Positions 1 to 8,735 of a stretch of DNA of 64,000 nt are shown here, one piece after another (the first letter of the stretch is position 1; every line of letters starts with the position of its first letter). Position numbers and translations under genes: made by a program. Under the pieces are notes generated by a model. The model did no database searches. It was given only the letters and a program-made list of their open reading frames with translations, and was not told the origin of the DNA. Source of the DNA: Clostridiales bacterium FE2011 (lineage in GTDB: Bacteria > Bacillota > Clostridia > Christensenellales > Aristaeellaceae); NCBI GenBank assembly GCA_017569305.1, contig CP069418.1, positions 3,410,001 to 3,474,000 on the forward strand. Reading direction: 5' to 3'.

Positions 1-459
1 ATGCAGATCCTGGAGCGCAGGCCCCATTCCGATTCTGTAACCTACACGGAGTATGGCAAGGACGCAACGGTTTACTGGTCCGAGTTCAGGGGCGGAAAGA
101 AGATCGATTTCTCGTTCAGGAATACCTCTGACGCTCCGATCTATATTGTGGCCCATGTGAAAACCATCCCGGCCACAAAGAAGGAAAAGAAAAAGCTGAT
201 CTGCGAGGTTACCATCTACGGCAAGGATATGGGCAGCATCAGTTATGACATGGTCACAGTGGAAGAAGTGATCCCCTGCACGCTGAATCCCGTTCCTGTA
301 GGAGACAGAGACCTTGTCGCCAAAGCGAAAGACGGATGCAATGTAGACTGCTACCTGGTGGAATACACGAACGGTGTGGAAACCAGCCGGAAAAAGATGT
401 ACCGTGACAGATACGAACCCAGGGCGGAAAGGTATTATGACCCGAGCGCCAAGAAATAA
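1..459 (+). CDS. VanW-domain protein, C-terminal part
   Basis: The 152 visible residues resemble the C-terminal half of VanW-family proteins: an early ERRPHS motif, a GKDATV segment and an FRNTSDAPIYI stretch, all typical of that domain. VanW domains occur in cell-surface or exported proteins of Gram-positives; the biochemical role is unknown. The gene is cut by the window edge, so the ATG at position 1 is very probably internal. A strong hairpin follows the stop. The family call rests on remembered motifs only. Confidence 0.75.
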   Translation: MQILERRPHSDSVTYTEYGKDATVYWSEFRGGKKIDFSFRNTSDAPIYIVAHVKTIPATKKEKKKLICEVTIYGKDMGSISYDMVTVEEVIPCTLNPVPVGDRDLVAKAKDGCNVDCYLVEYTNGVETSRKKMYRDRYEPRAERYYDPSAKK

Positions 460-474
460 AGGAAGCATAAAAAG

Positions 475-506
475 AAGCACGCTGGATTATCCAGCGTGCT
501 TTTGTT
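475..506. terminator. Bidirectional terminator between the VanW-domain gene and fba
   Basis: An 11-bp perfect stem (475-485 with 491-501) has a 5-base loop. It is followed by a T-rich run on the plus strand and preceded by an A-rich run that serves the minus strand. It lies between the convergent genes ending at 459 and 523. Confidence 0.85.
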
Positions 507-522
507 TGTGCGAATCAATGCA

Positions 523-1461
523 TCAGGCTTTGCCGTTGCAGCCGAGCACGTCAACGATCTTATGAGCGACCATGTCCTTGACGGCCTGACGGGCAGGCTT
601 GAGGTACTGACGGGGATCGAAGTGATCCGGATGCTCCGCAAAGTACTTACGGATGACAGCAGTCATTGCCAGACGGATGTCGGAGTCAATGTTGATCTTG
701 CAGACAGCGCTGCGGGCGGCCTGACGGAGCTGCTCTTCCGGAATGCCGATAGCACCGGGCATGTTTCCGCCGTACTTGTTGATCTCGGCAACGAATTCCT
801 GCGGCACGGAAGAAGAACCGTGGAGCACGATCGGGAAGCCGGGCAGCTGCTTGGCGCACTCTTCAAGCACGTCGAACCGGAGCTGGGGCTTGGTGCCGGG
901 CTTGAACTTGTAAGCGCCGTGGCTGGTACCGATGGCGATGGCCAGGGAGTCGCAGCCGGTGCGGGTCGCGAAGTCGACCACTTCTTCAGGATGGGTGTAC
1001 ATAGCCTTATCGGCATCGACGGAAACTTCATCCTCAACGCCGGCCAGGGTGCCGAGTTCAGCTTCAACAACCACGCCGTGGTCATGAGCATATTCGACAA
1101 CCTTGCGGGTCAGGGCGATGTTCTCTTCATAGGGCTTGGAAGAGGCGTCGATCATGACGGAAGTGAAACCGCCGTCGATGCAGCTCTTACAGAGCTCGAA
1201 GCTGTCGCCGTGGTCCAGATGCAGAGCGATCGGGATTTCGGGGTTTTCAATCACAGCAGCCTCAACCAGCTTCACCAGGTAGGTGTGGTTGGCATAGGCG
1301 CGGGCGCCCTTAGAAACCTGCAGGATGACGGGAGCCTTCAGCTCGCCGGCGGCTTCAGTGATGCCCTGGATGATTTCCATGTTGTTGACGTTGAAAGCGC
1401 CGACAGCGTAGCCGCCGTCATAGGCCTTCTTAAACATTTCTGTAGTGGTTACGAGTGGCAT
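523..1461 (-). CDS. fba: Class II fructose-1,6-bisphosphate aldolase
   Basis: 312 residues, full length for a class II aldolase. It interconverts fructose-1,6-bisphosphate with dihydroxyacetone phosphate and glyceraldehyde-3-phosphate in glycolysis and gluconeogenesis, in the cytoplasm and with a divalent metal. Visible marks are the HLDHGDSFE metal and active-site motif near residue 80, an EAELG motif in the middle, VLHGSSS, and KINIDSD near the C terminus. The ATG has an AAGGAGGG ribosome site 9 bases upstream (plus-strand 1471-1478). It is monocistronic, with a TATAAT -10 box in the leader. High confidence in the family; substrate preference versus tagatose bisphosphate is inferred from length and motifs. 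Confidence 0.95.
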   Translation of the reverse strand: MPLVTTTEMFKKAYDGGYAVGAFNVNNMEIIQGITEAAGELKAPVILQVSKGARAYANHTYLVKLVEAAVIENPEIPIALHLDHGDSFELCKSCIDGGFTSVMIDASSKPYEENIALTRKVVEYAHDHGVVVEAELGTLAGVEDEVSVDADKAMYTHPEEVVDFATRTGCDSLAIAIGTSHGAYKFKPGTKPQLRFDVLEECAKQLPGFPIVLHGSSSVPQEFVAEINKYGGNMPGAIGIPEEQLRQAARSAVCKINIDSDIRLAMTAVIRKYFAEHPDHFDPRQYLKPARQAVKDMVAHKIVDVLGCNGKA

Positions 1462-1496
1462 AGACAGGAACCCTCCTTCGTCTTATTTCACAGGAG

Positions 1497-1502
1497 ATTA
1501 TA
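1497..1502 (-). promoter_or_regulatory. Candidate -10 box for fba
   Basis: A minus-strand TATAAT lies 36 bases upstream of the fba start codon. A -35 element at 17 bases (TTTATT) is poor, so only the -10 is convincing. Confidence 0.5.
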
Positions 1503-1565
1503 GCACAGAGCCACTTGAAAATAAAGCGATAGAGAAGAAAAAGTACATCCTGGAATGTATAAAAA

Positions 1566-1601
1566 ATTCAGAATTCAGAATTCAGAATTCAGAATTAATG
1601 G
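1566..1601. repeat. Tandem heptamer repeat (ATTCAGA x4) ending in AATGG
   Basis: Four exact copies of the 7-mer ATTCAGA occupy 1566-1593, followed by ATT-AATGG. It sits in the 300-base gap between the divergent fba and nfnA genes, a gap otherwise holding only promoter elements. Two similar 7-base-phased tracts ending in AATGG occur at 11925-11957 and 46656-46681. Confidence 0.9.
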
Positions 1602-1700
1602 TTTAAACCTATATTTTTGGAGCAAAAGTATGTTAAAAGCAGCATGTATTTTGTGTGGATGGGGAATACGGAAAGAATACGAAGGAAAGCCGAAAACAAG

Positions 1701-1729
1701 TTGATAAAGAAAAATGAAAAGAGTAAAAT
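1701..1729 (+). promoter_or_regulatory. Promoter of nfnAB
   Basis: TTGATA (1701-1706), 17-base spacer, TAAAAT (1724-1729), located 33 bases before the ATG at 1762. This is a good SigA-type match. Confidence 0.75.
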
Positions 1730-1761
1730 AGACTGCATCCATATATATCGGAGGGACAGTC

Positions 1762-2604
1762 ATGTATCCTATTGTCAAAAAGCGCGTTCTGAACGAAACG
1801 GTAACCCTGATGGAGATCGAAGCTCCCCTGGTTGCCCGTAAAGCGATGCCCGGACAATTCATCATCTTCCGTATTGATGAGGAAGGGGAACGGGTCCCGC
1901 TGACCATTGCCGGATATGACCGGGAAAAGGGAACTGTAACGATTATATTCCAGAAAGTCGGCTATACGACTGAAAAGCTGGACAGCCTCAACGAAGGCGA
2001 CAGCCTGCTGGATTTTGTGGGACCGCTGGGCGAGCCTACAAAGACCGAAGGCATTCACCGCTGCGCCGTAATCGGCGGCGGCCTGGGCGTGGCTATCGCA
2101 TATCCGCAGGCCAAAGCGCTGCATGACGCCGGAGCGGAAGTGGATCTGATTGTCGGATTCCGGAACGAACACCTGATCATCCTGAAGGATGAACTGGAAG
2201 CCGCCTGCACGAACCTGATCATCATGACAGACGACGGCAGCAACGGCAACAAAGGCTTTGTGACACAGGCACTGCAGAAACAGCTGGATGCGGGCAGGAA
2301 TTATGACACCGTCATTGCCATCGGACCGCTGCCGATGATGAAGGCTGTTTGCGACATGACAAGAGAACCCCGGATCAAGACTATCGTGAGCATGAACCCG
2401 ATCATGATCGACGGAACGGGTATGTGCGGCGGATGCCGGCTGACTGTCGGCGGGGAAACAAAGTTCGCGTGCGTGGACGGCCCCGACTTTGACGGCCATC
2501 TGGTGGACTTTGACGAAGCGATGGCCCGGGGACGCATGTTCCGCCCCGAAGAGGCAAAGGCCAGGGAAAAACACATTTGCAGGCTGACAGGGGAGGAACG
2601 GTAA
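1762..2604 (+). CDS. nfnA: NfnA-type FAD/NAD-binding iron-sulfur subunit (ferredoxin-NADP+ reductase subunit alpha)
   Basis: 280 residues of the PyrK/ferredoxin-NADP reductase type. An N-terminal FAD-binding barrel (about 1-95) precedes an NAD(P)-binding fold beginning at the AVIGGGLGVA loop near residue 100. A C-terminal cluster region has three cysteines (GMCGGCR, then FACVDG) as expected for the [2Fe-2S] site of NfnA proteins. With the next gene it should form the NADH-dependent reduced ferredoxin:NADP+ oxidoreductase, which couples NADH and ferredoxin oxidation to NADPH formation in anaerobes. The RBS is GGAGGGA 6 bases before the ATG, and one base separates the stop from the next ATG. 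A sulfide or dihydroorotate dehydrogenase partner is the alternative label. Confidence 0.85.
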   Translation: MYPIVKKRVLNETVTLMEIEAPLVARKAMPGQFIIFRIDEEGERVPLTIAGYDREKGTVTIIFQKVGYTTEKLDSLNEGDSLLDFVGPLGEPTKTEGIHRCAVIGGGLGVAIAYPQAKALHDAGAEVDLIVGFRNEHLIILKDELEAACTNLIIMTDDGSNGNKGFVTQALQKQLDAGRNYDTVIAIGPLPMMKAVCDMTREPRIKTIVSMNPIMIDGTGMCGGCRLTVGGETKFACVDGPDFDGHLVDFDEAMARGRMFRPEEAKAREKHICRLTGEER

Positions 2605-2605
2605 A

Positions 2606-3988
2606 ATGGCTAACATGAGTCTTCAAAAACATCCCATGCCCGAGCAGGATCCTCAGGTCCGCGCCGGGAATTTTAAAGAGGTAGCCCTCGGATATACCGC
2701 TGATATCGCCGTGGAGGAAGCACAGCGCTGCCTGCACTGCAAGAACGCGCCCTGCGTTTCCGGATGCCCGGTGAATGTTCCGATTCCTGATTTCATTGAG
2801 AAAATCAAGGAAGGCGACTTCAACGGCGCCTACCAGGTGATCCGTTCCCAGAACGCGCTGCCGGCAATCTGCGGCCGTGTATGCCCGCAGGAATCCCAGT
2901 GCGAAAGCAAGTGTGTGCGCGGCATCAAGGGCGAGCCTGTCGGCATCGGCCGGCTGGAGAGATTCGCCGCGGATACCGCCATGGCCCAGGGCAAGGCTAT
3001 GACAACGAAAGCAGCTCCCTGCGGAAAACGCGCCGCGATCATCGGCAGCGGCCCCGCAGGCCTGACCTGCGCGGGTGAACTGGCCAAGGCCGGCTGGGAC
3101 GTGACGGTGTATGAAGCGCTTCATACCGCCGGCGGCGTGCTGATGTACGGCATCCCCGAGTTCCGTCTTCCCAAGGCACTGGTTGAACGGGAGATCAGCA
3201 CCCTTAAGGAACTGGGCGTCAAGATTATTACGAACGCTGTGGCCGGCAAGGCCTTTACCGTAGACGAACTGCTGGAAGAAGGCAACGACGCTGTGTTTAT
3301 CGGCAGCGGCGCGGGACTGCCGAACTTCCAGAAGATCCCCGGAGAAAGTCTGTGCGGCGTATACTCCGCCAACGAATTCCTGACCCGGCTGAACCTGATG
3401 AAGGCCTACACCTTCCCGGAGCACGACACTCCCGTGAAGATCGGCAAACATGTGGCGGTTGTCGGCGGCGGAAACGTGGCCATGGACGCGGCCCGCTGCG
3501 CAAAACGGCTGGGCGCTGAAGTTACGATTCTTTACCGCCGCAGCGAAGCTGAAATGCCTGCCCGTGCTGAAGAAGTACATCATGCCAAGGAAGAGGGCAT
3601 CAACTTCCATATGCTGACCGCGCCTACTTCCATTGAAGGCGATGAGAACGGCTTTGTGAAGGCGATCCGCTGCATTGAAATGCAGCTGGGCGAGCCGGAT
3701 GACCGCGGACGCCGCCGTCCGGTGCCGGTGGAAGGAAGCGAATATGAACTGCCCATGGAGACAGTGATTATCGCAATCGGCAACAGCCCCAACCCCCTGA
3801 TTAAGAAAACCACGCCTGACCTGCCGACTGAACGGTGGGGAGGCATCCAGACCGATGAAAACGGCAGGACCGGCAAGAAGAACGTATATGCCGGCGGCGA
3901 CGCCGTGACCGGTGCAGCAACAGTGATTCTGGCCATGGGTGCCGGCAAGAAGGCAGCCGCGGCCATCTTGGAGGATCACCCCTGCTGA
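2606..3988 (+). CDS. nfnB: NfnB-type NADPH-binding subunit (glutamate synthase small-subunit-like)
   Basis: 460 residues. The N terminus carries two cysteine groups, CLHCKNAPCVSGCP and ICGRVCPQESQCESKC, typical of the two [4Fe-4S] clusters of the glutamate-synthase small-subunit fold. A first dinucleotide loop follows (GSGPAGLTCAGELAKAG, near residue 150) and then a second one (VVGGGNVAMDAARCAKRLG, near residue 290). It ends in the GDAVTGAATVILAMGAGKKAA signature. No large glutamate synthase subunit is adjacent; the partner is NfnA directly upstream, which favours the bifurcating transhydrogenase over glutamate synthase. Cytoplasmic. Confidence 0.88.
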   Translation: MANMSLQKHPMPEQDPQVRAGNFKEVALGYTADIAVEEAQRCLHCKNAPCVSGCPVNVPIPDFIEKIKEGDFNGAYQVIRSQNALPAICGRVCPQESQCESKCVRGIKGEPVGIGRLERFAADTAMAQGKAMTTKAAPCGKRAAIIGSGPAGLTCAGELAKAGWDVTVYEALHTAGGVLMYGIPEFRLPKALVEREISTLKELGVKIITNAVAGKAFTVDELLEEGNDAVFIGSGAGLPNFQKIPGESLCGVYSANEFLTRLNLMKAYTFPEHDTPVKIGKHVAVVGGGNVAMDAARCAKRLGAEVTILYRRSEAEMPARAEEVHHAKEEGINFHMLTAPTSIEGDENGFVKAIRCIEMQLGEPDDRGRRRPVPVEGSEYELPMETVIIAIGNSPNPLIKKTTPDLPTERWGGIQTDENGRTGKKNVYAGGDAVTGAATVILAMGAGKKAAAAILEDHPC

Positions 3989-4010
3989 AAAGACAGGAAG
4001 GAAAACATTC

Positions 4011-5492
4011 ATGTTCGGGTTTGATGAACGGTACGCCATGTTTGACATTACCCCGGTGGAAAACCAGTTTATCCTGGAATACCTGCCGGAAGCCAAGGGA
4101 GACTACGTCAAGGTCTACCTGTACGGTCTTATGCGCTGCTATCATCCCGAAGACGATATGAGCCTGGCACGGATGTGCCATGAGCTGAACATGACGGAAG
4201 AGGACGTGACGGCGGCTTTCCGGTACTGGGAAAGACGCCGCCTCGTCCGCCGTATCAGCGACAATCCGCCGCAATGGCAGTATATCAATATCAAACAGAA
4301 AAACCTGGTTTCAGACGATGACAGCGATCCTGAATACGAAGATTTCAGCAACGCTGTCTATGAAGCCTTTGATAAAGTCAGGCGCCTGCACGGAAGTGAG
4401 CTGAGCGCCTGTTTTGAGTGGCATGAAGGACTGAAGCTTCCCACGGAAGTGATCATCATGCTGCTTAACCATATGGTGGAACTCAAAGGGAAAAACTTCC
4501 GCATCAGCGAAGCTGAAAAAGTAGCTGTGCAGATGGCGGGAGAGAATATCCAGTCCGTAGAAGCGGCAGAGGAGTTTTTCTCCCGGGACGGACAGGCCTA
4601 TACCGGTATCCGCAAGATCCTGAAGAAGATGGGGAAACGGTACCTGCCCTCCGAAGCGCAGGTAAGCCTGTACCGCAAATGGACAAAGGACTGGGGATTC
4701 AGTCCCGAAGCCATCGAAGCCGCGCTGGAGCTGACGGCCAAGGGAGATCCGAGCCTGGGATACCTGGACGGAATCCTGAACAGTTTACGGCAGGAGAATC
4801 CCGACGCGGGAGAAATGACCGCCGATAACGTACGAGACTCCGCAAAACGCACAGAAGGACTGCGGGAAGTGCTGAAAGAACTGGGCAAGGGTGACGTCAA
4901 TGCCCGAAACCTGCAGCTGTACGGGGAGATGGCGGAACTGTATCCGCAGGAAGTCATCCTGACTGCTGCCAGGGAATGCGGACACAACGGGAAGGATACA
5001 GGCGAAGTACTCAAACTCCTGCAGGCCTGGAAGGAAAAAGGACTCAGCACACCGAAAGAAGTGAAGGCCTATGTTCAATCCTTCCATGACCAGACAGCGC
5101 TGATCCGGGAACTGCGGAAAATCTGGGGCACAGATGAAAACCGTATCGGCAAAACAGACCGCAGTCTGCTCTCCAAATGGGAGAACGAGATGGGATTCGG
5201 CCGGGAGATGATCCTGGCTGCGGCGGTATATGCCGCTGAAGCAAAACAGCCGATGGCGTACCTTGATAAGATCCTTACCGATTACAAGGATAAGGGAATC
5301 CGGACGCCGGAAGAGGCGAAACAGGATCATCAAGGCAGAAAGGGAACCAATGCTTCCCGAAGCGGAAAAGTGCTTCCGGCCCAGGATTTTGCCCAACGGG
5401 ACTATTCCTGCGTACAGGATGAAATGATGAAGTCCCTGGCCAAGGAAATGGAAGCCTTTAAGCACGAAAACGGAGGAAAATCCGATGCGTGA
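4011..5492 (+). CDS. dnaD: DnaD-domain replication initiation protein
   Basis: 493 residues from the ATG at 4011; an upstream in-frame ATG at 3939 would overlap nfnB and lacks a good RBS, whereas AGGAAGGA sits before 4011. The N-terminal 100 residues look like the DnaD winged-helix domain. The rest carries repeated DnaB_2/DnaD-like helical segments with YxxW-type motifs (for example LYRKWTKDWGFSPEAIEAA and LLSKWENEMGFGREMILAA). DnaD proteins act with DnaI in loading the replicative helicase. The gene overlaps dnaI by 8 bases, supporting that role. It is long for DnaD (usually 200-350 residues) because of the extra repeats. Confidence 0.85.
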   Translation: MFGFDERYAMFDITPVENQFILEYLPEAKGDYVKVYLYGLMRCYHPEDDMSLARMCHELNMTEEDVTAAFRYWERRRLVRRISDNPPQWQYINIKQKNLVSDDDSDPEYEDFSNAVYEAFDKVRRLHGSELSACFEWHEGLKLPTEVIIMLLNHMVELKGKNFRISEAEKVAVQMAGENIQSVEAAEEFFSRDGQAYTGIRKILKKMGKRYLPSEAQVSLYRKWTKDWGFSPEAIEAALELTAKGDPSLGYLDGILNSLRQENPDAGEMTADNVRDSAKRTEGLREVLKELGKGDVNARNLQLYGEMAELYPQEVILTAARECGHNGKDTGEVLKLLQAWKEKGLSTPKEVKAYVQSFHDQTALIRELRKIWGTDENRIGKTDRSLLSKWENEMGFGREMILAAAVYAAEAKQPMAYLDKILTDYKDKGIRTPEEAKQDHQGRKGTNASRSGKVLPAQDFAQRDYSCVQDEMMKSLAKEMEAFKHENGGKSDA

Positions 5493-6465
5493 AGATCTGC
5501 TGACCGAACTGGAAAATGAATATGCCCAGCTGCGTGCAGACAACGAGCGGACAGAAGAAATGCGGAAAGAAAAGATCCGCATGGAACAGCCGCGCATATA
5601 TGAACTGACCAAAGAGCGGGAAAACATTGTTTTCGGCACGCTTCGGAATATTGTAAACGGAACTGCTCCTAAAGCAGACGATCTTCCGGAACGGATGGAG
5701 AAGCTGAATGAGCAGATCCGGACGCTGCTGACTGAAAACGGATATCCTGCCGATTACCTTGCGCCGGTATACCACTGCCCGATCTGTAAAGATACCGGCA
5801 GGACCGGCGATACAATCAAAGAACCCTGTGAATGCCTGAAGAAAGCATACCAGCAGAAGCTGCGGAAAAAGATCGGCCTGAGCGGCACGCACGCCGAGAC
5901 ATTCGAAACCTTTGACGCCTCCGTTTTCCCGGATGAAAAGATCCCGGGACTGGACTTCACCCAGCGGGAAATGATGCAGTTGTACAAGACAGTCTGCGAA
6001 AAATGGGCGAATGAATATCCTGAAGCAGAATACCGTGACCTGCTGCTGACCGGCAGCACGGGACTGGGGAAAACCTTCCTTCTGCGGGCTATGGCAGAGC
6101 GGCTGATTGAACGGGATATCAATGTACTGATTATCAGCGCCTATAAAATGCTGGAGATTCTCCGCAAGCACTATTTCGAGAACGACGACAGCGCGGACGA
6201 ACTGCTGGACGCGCAGGTGCTGATGATTGATGACCTGGGCAGTGAACCGCTGATGCAGAACGTGACCGTGGAACAGCTGTTCAACCTGCTGAACGAGCGG
6301 CAGAACAGGAACCTGTCCACCGTTATTTCCACCAACCTGGAAATGGCCAAATTCCGCGAAAGGTATACAGAGCGCATTGCTTCCAGACTGCGGGACAGCC
6401 GCAGCTGCAAAGTGATCAGCCTACTGGGTAAGGACATCCGTACCGGAGGGAACCTGAAAGCATGA
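5485..6465 (+). CDS. dnaI: DnaI/DnaC-like helicase loader ATPase
   Basis: 326 residues. The N-terminal part is coiled-coil prone and is followed by a probable zinc-binding segment (CPICKDTG ... CECLKK, residues about 97-117). The AAA+ domain has Walker A GSTGLGKTF near residue 190 and Walker B VLMIDDLG near residue 250, then an STNL sensor motif and an ERIASRL arginine-finger region. It is expected to load the replicative helicase together with the DnaD protein encoded directly upstream. Cytoplasmic. The start overlaps the dnaD end, and the end overlaps the next start by 4 bases, so the genes are translationally coupled. Confidence 0.88.
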   Translation: MREDLLTELENEYAQLRADNERTEEMRKEKIRMEQPRIYELTKERENIVFGTLRNIVNGTAPKADDLPERMEKLNEQIRTLLTENGYPADYLAPVYHCPICKDTGRTGDTIKEPCECLKKAYQQKLRKKIGLSGTHAETFETFDASVFPDEKIPGLDFTQREMMQLYKTVCEKWANEYPEAEYRDLLLTGSTGLGKTFLLRAMAERLIERDINVLIISAYKMLEILRKHYFENDDSADELLDAQVLMIDDLGSEPLMQNVTVEQLFNLLNERQNRNLSTVISTNLEMAKFRERYTERIASRLRDSRSCKVISLLGKDIRTGGNLKA

Positions 6466-6800
6466 ACATCCAGATTTACTGCGGAAAGAAGAACTTTGAC
6501 GCCCAGAAAGCGGAACGGTATTTCAAGGAAAGACGGATTCCGTTCCAGGCGCTGGACCTGAAAAAGCACAAGCTGGGTGAGCGGGAAATCCGTATGATGA
6601 TCTCCGCCATCGGCATTGAAAAGCTGATAGACAGGGACGACAAAAAGGTAAAAGAACATCCCGCCTGCTACTATGACCGGGAGGACCTGCTTATCCCCGC
6701 AATCCAGGAGAATCCCTGGCTGATCCGGGTACCCATTGTACGGAACGGCAACAAGATGACGATCGGATACCAGCCGGATATCTGGGCACAATGGGAATAA
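6462..6800 (+). CDS. ArsC/Spx-family protein lacking the usual catalytic cysteine
   Basis: 112 residues of the thioredoxin-fold ArsC/Spx family: the KAERYFKERRIPFQALDL stretch after the first strand and the TPIVRNG-like PIVRNGNKMTIGYQPDIW ending are diagnostic. Family members usually have a cysteine just before the first helix. Here that position reads GKKNFD, with asparagine, and a cysteine sits four residues earlier. Arsenate reduction is therefore unlikely; a regulatory or redox role is possible but unknown. It is coupled to dnaI (4-base overlap), and 12 bases precede the next gene. Confidence 0.75.
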   Translation: MNIQIYCGKKNFDAQKAERYFKERRIPFQALDLKKHKLGEREIRMMISAIGIEKLIDRDDKKVKEHPACYYDREDLLIPAIQENPWLIRVPIVRNGNKMTIGYQPDIWAQWE

Positions 6801-6812
6801 GGAGAACCGACA

Positions 6813-7505
6813 ATGAAGATTCATGGACTTCAGAAAATGACGCTGCTGGATTATCCCGGCAGGGTTGCATGTACTGTATTTTTCGGGGGCTGCGAAATGC
6901 GCTGCCCTTTTTGCCATAATGCGGAACTTCTGGACGGCAGCGCTCCGTCCGTGATGACGGACGAGGAGCTGATTGCCTTCCTGGAAAAGCGGAAGGGGCT
7001 GCTGGACGGCGTTGCCTTTACCGGAGGTGAACCGCTGCTGCAGAAAGACCTGCCGGACCTGGCCAGGAGGATCCGGGATCTTGGATATGACGTGAAGCTG
7101 GACACCAACGGCATGCATCCTGACCGGCTTGAAAAGATGCTGCAGGAAGGCGCAGTACAATACGTGGCGATGGACATCAAGAACGATCCGGAACGCTACG
7201 CCATGACCGCCGGACTGGCAGAGCTGGATCTTACTCCCATAAAGGAAAGTATCTCCCTGCTGATGAACAGCGGAAAAGAATATGAATTCCGGACCACAGT
7301 GGTTGCTGAACTGCATGACGACGACAGCTTCAAAGGCATCGGACAATGGATTAAAGGCGCGAAACGCTATTATCTCCAGAAGTTCACCGACCGGGACACC
7401 GTGCCCTTTGAAGGACTGCACGCACCGACAAAGGAACAGATGGAACACTGGGCTGATATTGTAAGACCCTGCATTCCCACAGTTGAACTGCGGGGTGTGG
7501 ATTAA
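6813..7505 (+). CDS. Radical SAM activating enzyme (NrdG-like)
   Basis: 230 residues with the radical SAM cysteine motif C27-x3-C31-x2-C34 (CEMRCPFC), the GGEP SAM-binding motif near residue 70, and the opening LLDYPG typical of the anaerobic ribonucleotide reductase activase subfamily. Such enzymes install a glycyl radical on a partner enzyme using S-adenosylmethionine and a [4Fe-4S] cluster. No glycyl-radical enzyme gene is in the window, so the partner is unknown. An RBS (GGAGAA) lies 7 bases before the ATG. It is probably cotranscribed from the dnaD group. Confidence 0.82.
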   Translation: MKIHGLQKMTLLDYPGRVACTVFFGGCEMRCPFCHNAELLDGSAPSVMTDEELIAFLEKRKGLLDGVAFTGGEPLLQKDLPDLARRIRDLGYDVKLDTNGMHPDRLEKMLQEGAVQYVAMDIKNDPERYAMTAGLAELDLTPIKESISLLMNSGKEYEFRTTVVAELHDDDSFKGIGQWIKGAKRYYLQKFTDRDTVPFEGLHAPTKEQMEHWADIVRPCIPTVELRGVD

Positions 7506-7546
7506 TAAAATGACCTTCAGGAGAAGGGAAAGGAAAACAAGGAACC

Positions 7547-8695
7547 ATGCTTATTGAAAACGGCATTGTCTTTACAGGAAAAGACTTTGAAGAAGGACTC
7601 AGCATCCGGCTGATGAACGGCATTGTGCAGGAAGTCGGAGAGGGACTGCGGGCGGAAGCCGGGGAGAAAGTGATTGACCTGGAAGGGGATTACCTGCTGC
7701 CCGGATTTGTGGACGTCCATATTCACGCCTTCCGGGGCAGCGATACCATGCGGGGCGAGACAGACATCCGGCGGATGAGCCGGGAACTGGCCGGAGCCGG
7801 CACAGGCGCGTTCTGCCCGACAACCATGAGTGCTTCCATTGAAGATACCGCGAAGGCGATCGCGGACGCCCGAAAGGTTACTGAACAGCCGGAAAGAAAC
7901 GGGGCCAGGGTGCTTGGCGTTCACATGGAAGCACCCTTCCTGAGCGAAAAGCACGCCGGCGCACAGAAGCAGGAATACTTCTGCGACCCGGACTGGGAGA
8001 AACTGCTGAATATGGCTGAAGACCCCTCCCTGGTACGGCTGATCACAATGGCGCCGGAGCGCGAGGGCAGCGAAGCATTTATCCGCAGGGCGACAGCCGC
8101 GGGCATTCATGTTTCCATCGGCCATACGCACGCAACCGCGGAACAGGTTCACCAGGCCGCAGACTGGGGTGCTGATCATATTACCCATACATTTAACGCC
8201 CAGACACCGCTGCATCACCGCGAACCGGGTGTTCCCGGCGCATCCATGACAGACGACCGATTATACTGCGAAATGATCTGCGACGGCAAGCACCTGCATG
8301 ACGATATCGTCCGGCTGATCATCGTCTGCAAGGGCGCCGACAAGGCTGTGGCCATTACGGACGCCATGGAAGCGGCCGGAATGCCGGACGGCGAATACAG
8401 CCTGGGCGGACAGCCCGTATTTGTGAAAGACGGCGCAGCACGGCTGGAGAACGGAACGCTGGCAGGCTCCGTGCTGACGATGAATGAAGCGCTGCACAAC
8501 CTGATCCACCGTTACGGAGCGGATCCCGTTTCCGCCTGCAAAATGTGCACTTCCACACCGGCACAGTCCATCGGGGAAAGCGTCGCAGGACATATGGTGC
8601 CCGGAAGCCCCGCCATCCTGACCAGGTGGTCCAGGAAATGGGAAATGAAGAGCGTTATTACCGATACGGCGGAAAGTTGCCAAGCTGACAGGTGA
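7547..8695 (+). CDS. nagA: N-acetylglucosamine-6-phosphate deacetylase
   Basis: 382 residues of the amidohydrolase superfamily. The metal-binding H58-x-H60 lies in VDVHIHAFRG, the metal-bridging glutamate in HMEAPF, then SIGHTHA, THTFNAQ and the catalytic aspartate in AITDAMEAAG. It hydrolyses N-acetylglucosamine-6-phosphate to glucosamine-6-phosphate and acetate in amino-sugar and wall recycling. There is no nagB or PTS gene beside it. A purine-rich RBS (AAGGAA) precedes the ATG. The promoter of the next operon lies inside its 3' end. Confidence 0.92.
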   Translation: MLIENGIVFTGKDFEEGLSIRLMNGIVQEVGEGLRAEAGEKVIDLEGDYLLPGFVDVHIHAFRGSDTMRGETDIRRMSRELAGAGTGAFCPTTMSASIEDTAKAIADARKVTEQPERNGARVLGVHMEAPFLSEKHAGAQKQEYFCDPDWEKLLNMAEDPSLVRLITMAPEREGSEAFIRRATAAGIHVSIGHTHATAEQVHQAADWGADHITHTFNAQTPLHHREPGVPGASMTDDRLYCEMICDGKHLHDDIVRLIIVCKGADKAVAITDAMEAAGMPDGEYSLGGQPVFVKDGAARLENGTLAGSVLTMNEALHNLIHRYGADPVSACKMCTSTPAQSIGESVAGHMVPGSPAILTRWSRKWEMKSVITDTAESCQADR

Positions 8696-8705
8696 ATGAT
8701 ATAAT
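8677..8705 (+). promoter_or_regulatory. Promoter of the yicC operon inside the end of nagA
   Basis: TTGCCA (8677-8682), 17-base spacer, TATAAT (8700-8705), 30 bases before the yicC ATG. The -35 box is inside the nagA coding region (stop at 8695). Confidence 0.8.
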
Positions 8706-8735
8706 TCCTACCATGTAAGGAGAGGTGACGAAGAC

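Noticed and set aside
496..1503. A 335-codon open frame antisense to fba
   Set aside because: The minus strand clearly encodes aldolase with a good ribosome site; the plus frame starts inside the terminator.
2402..4096. A 564-codon open frame antisense to nfnA-nfnB
   Set aside because: It mirrors two well-recognised genes, has no ribosome site and no protein-family pattern. Long antisense frames are common here because of codon bias.
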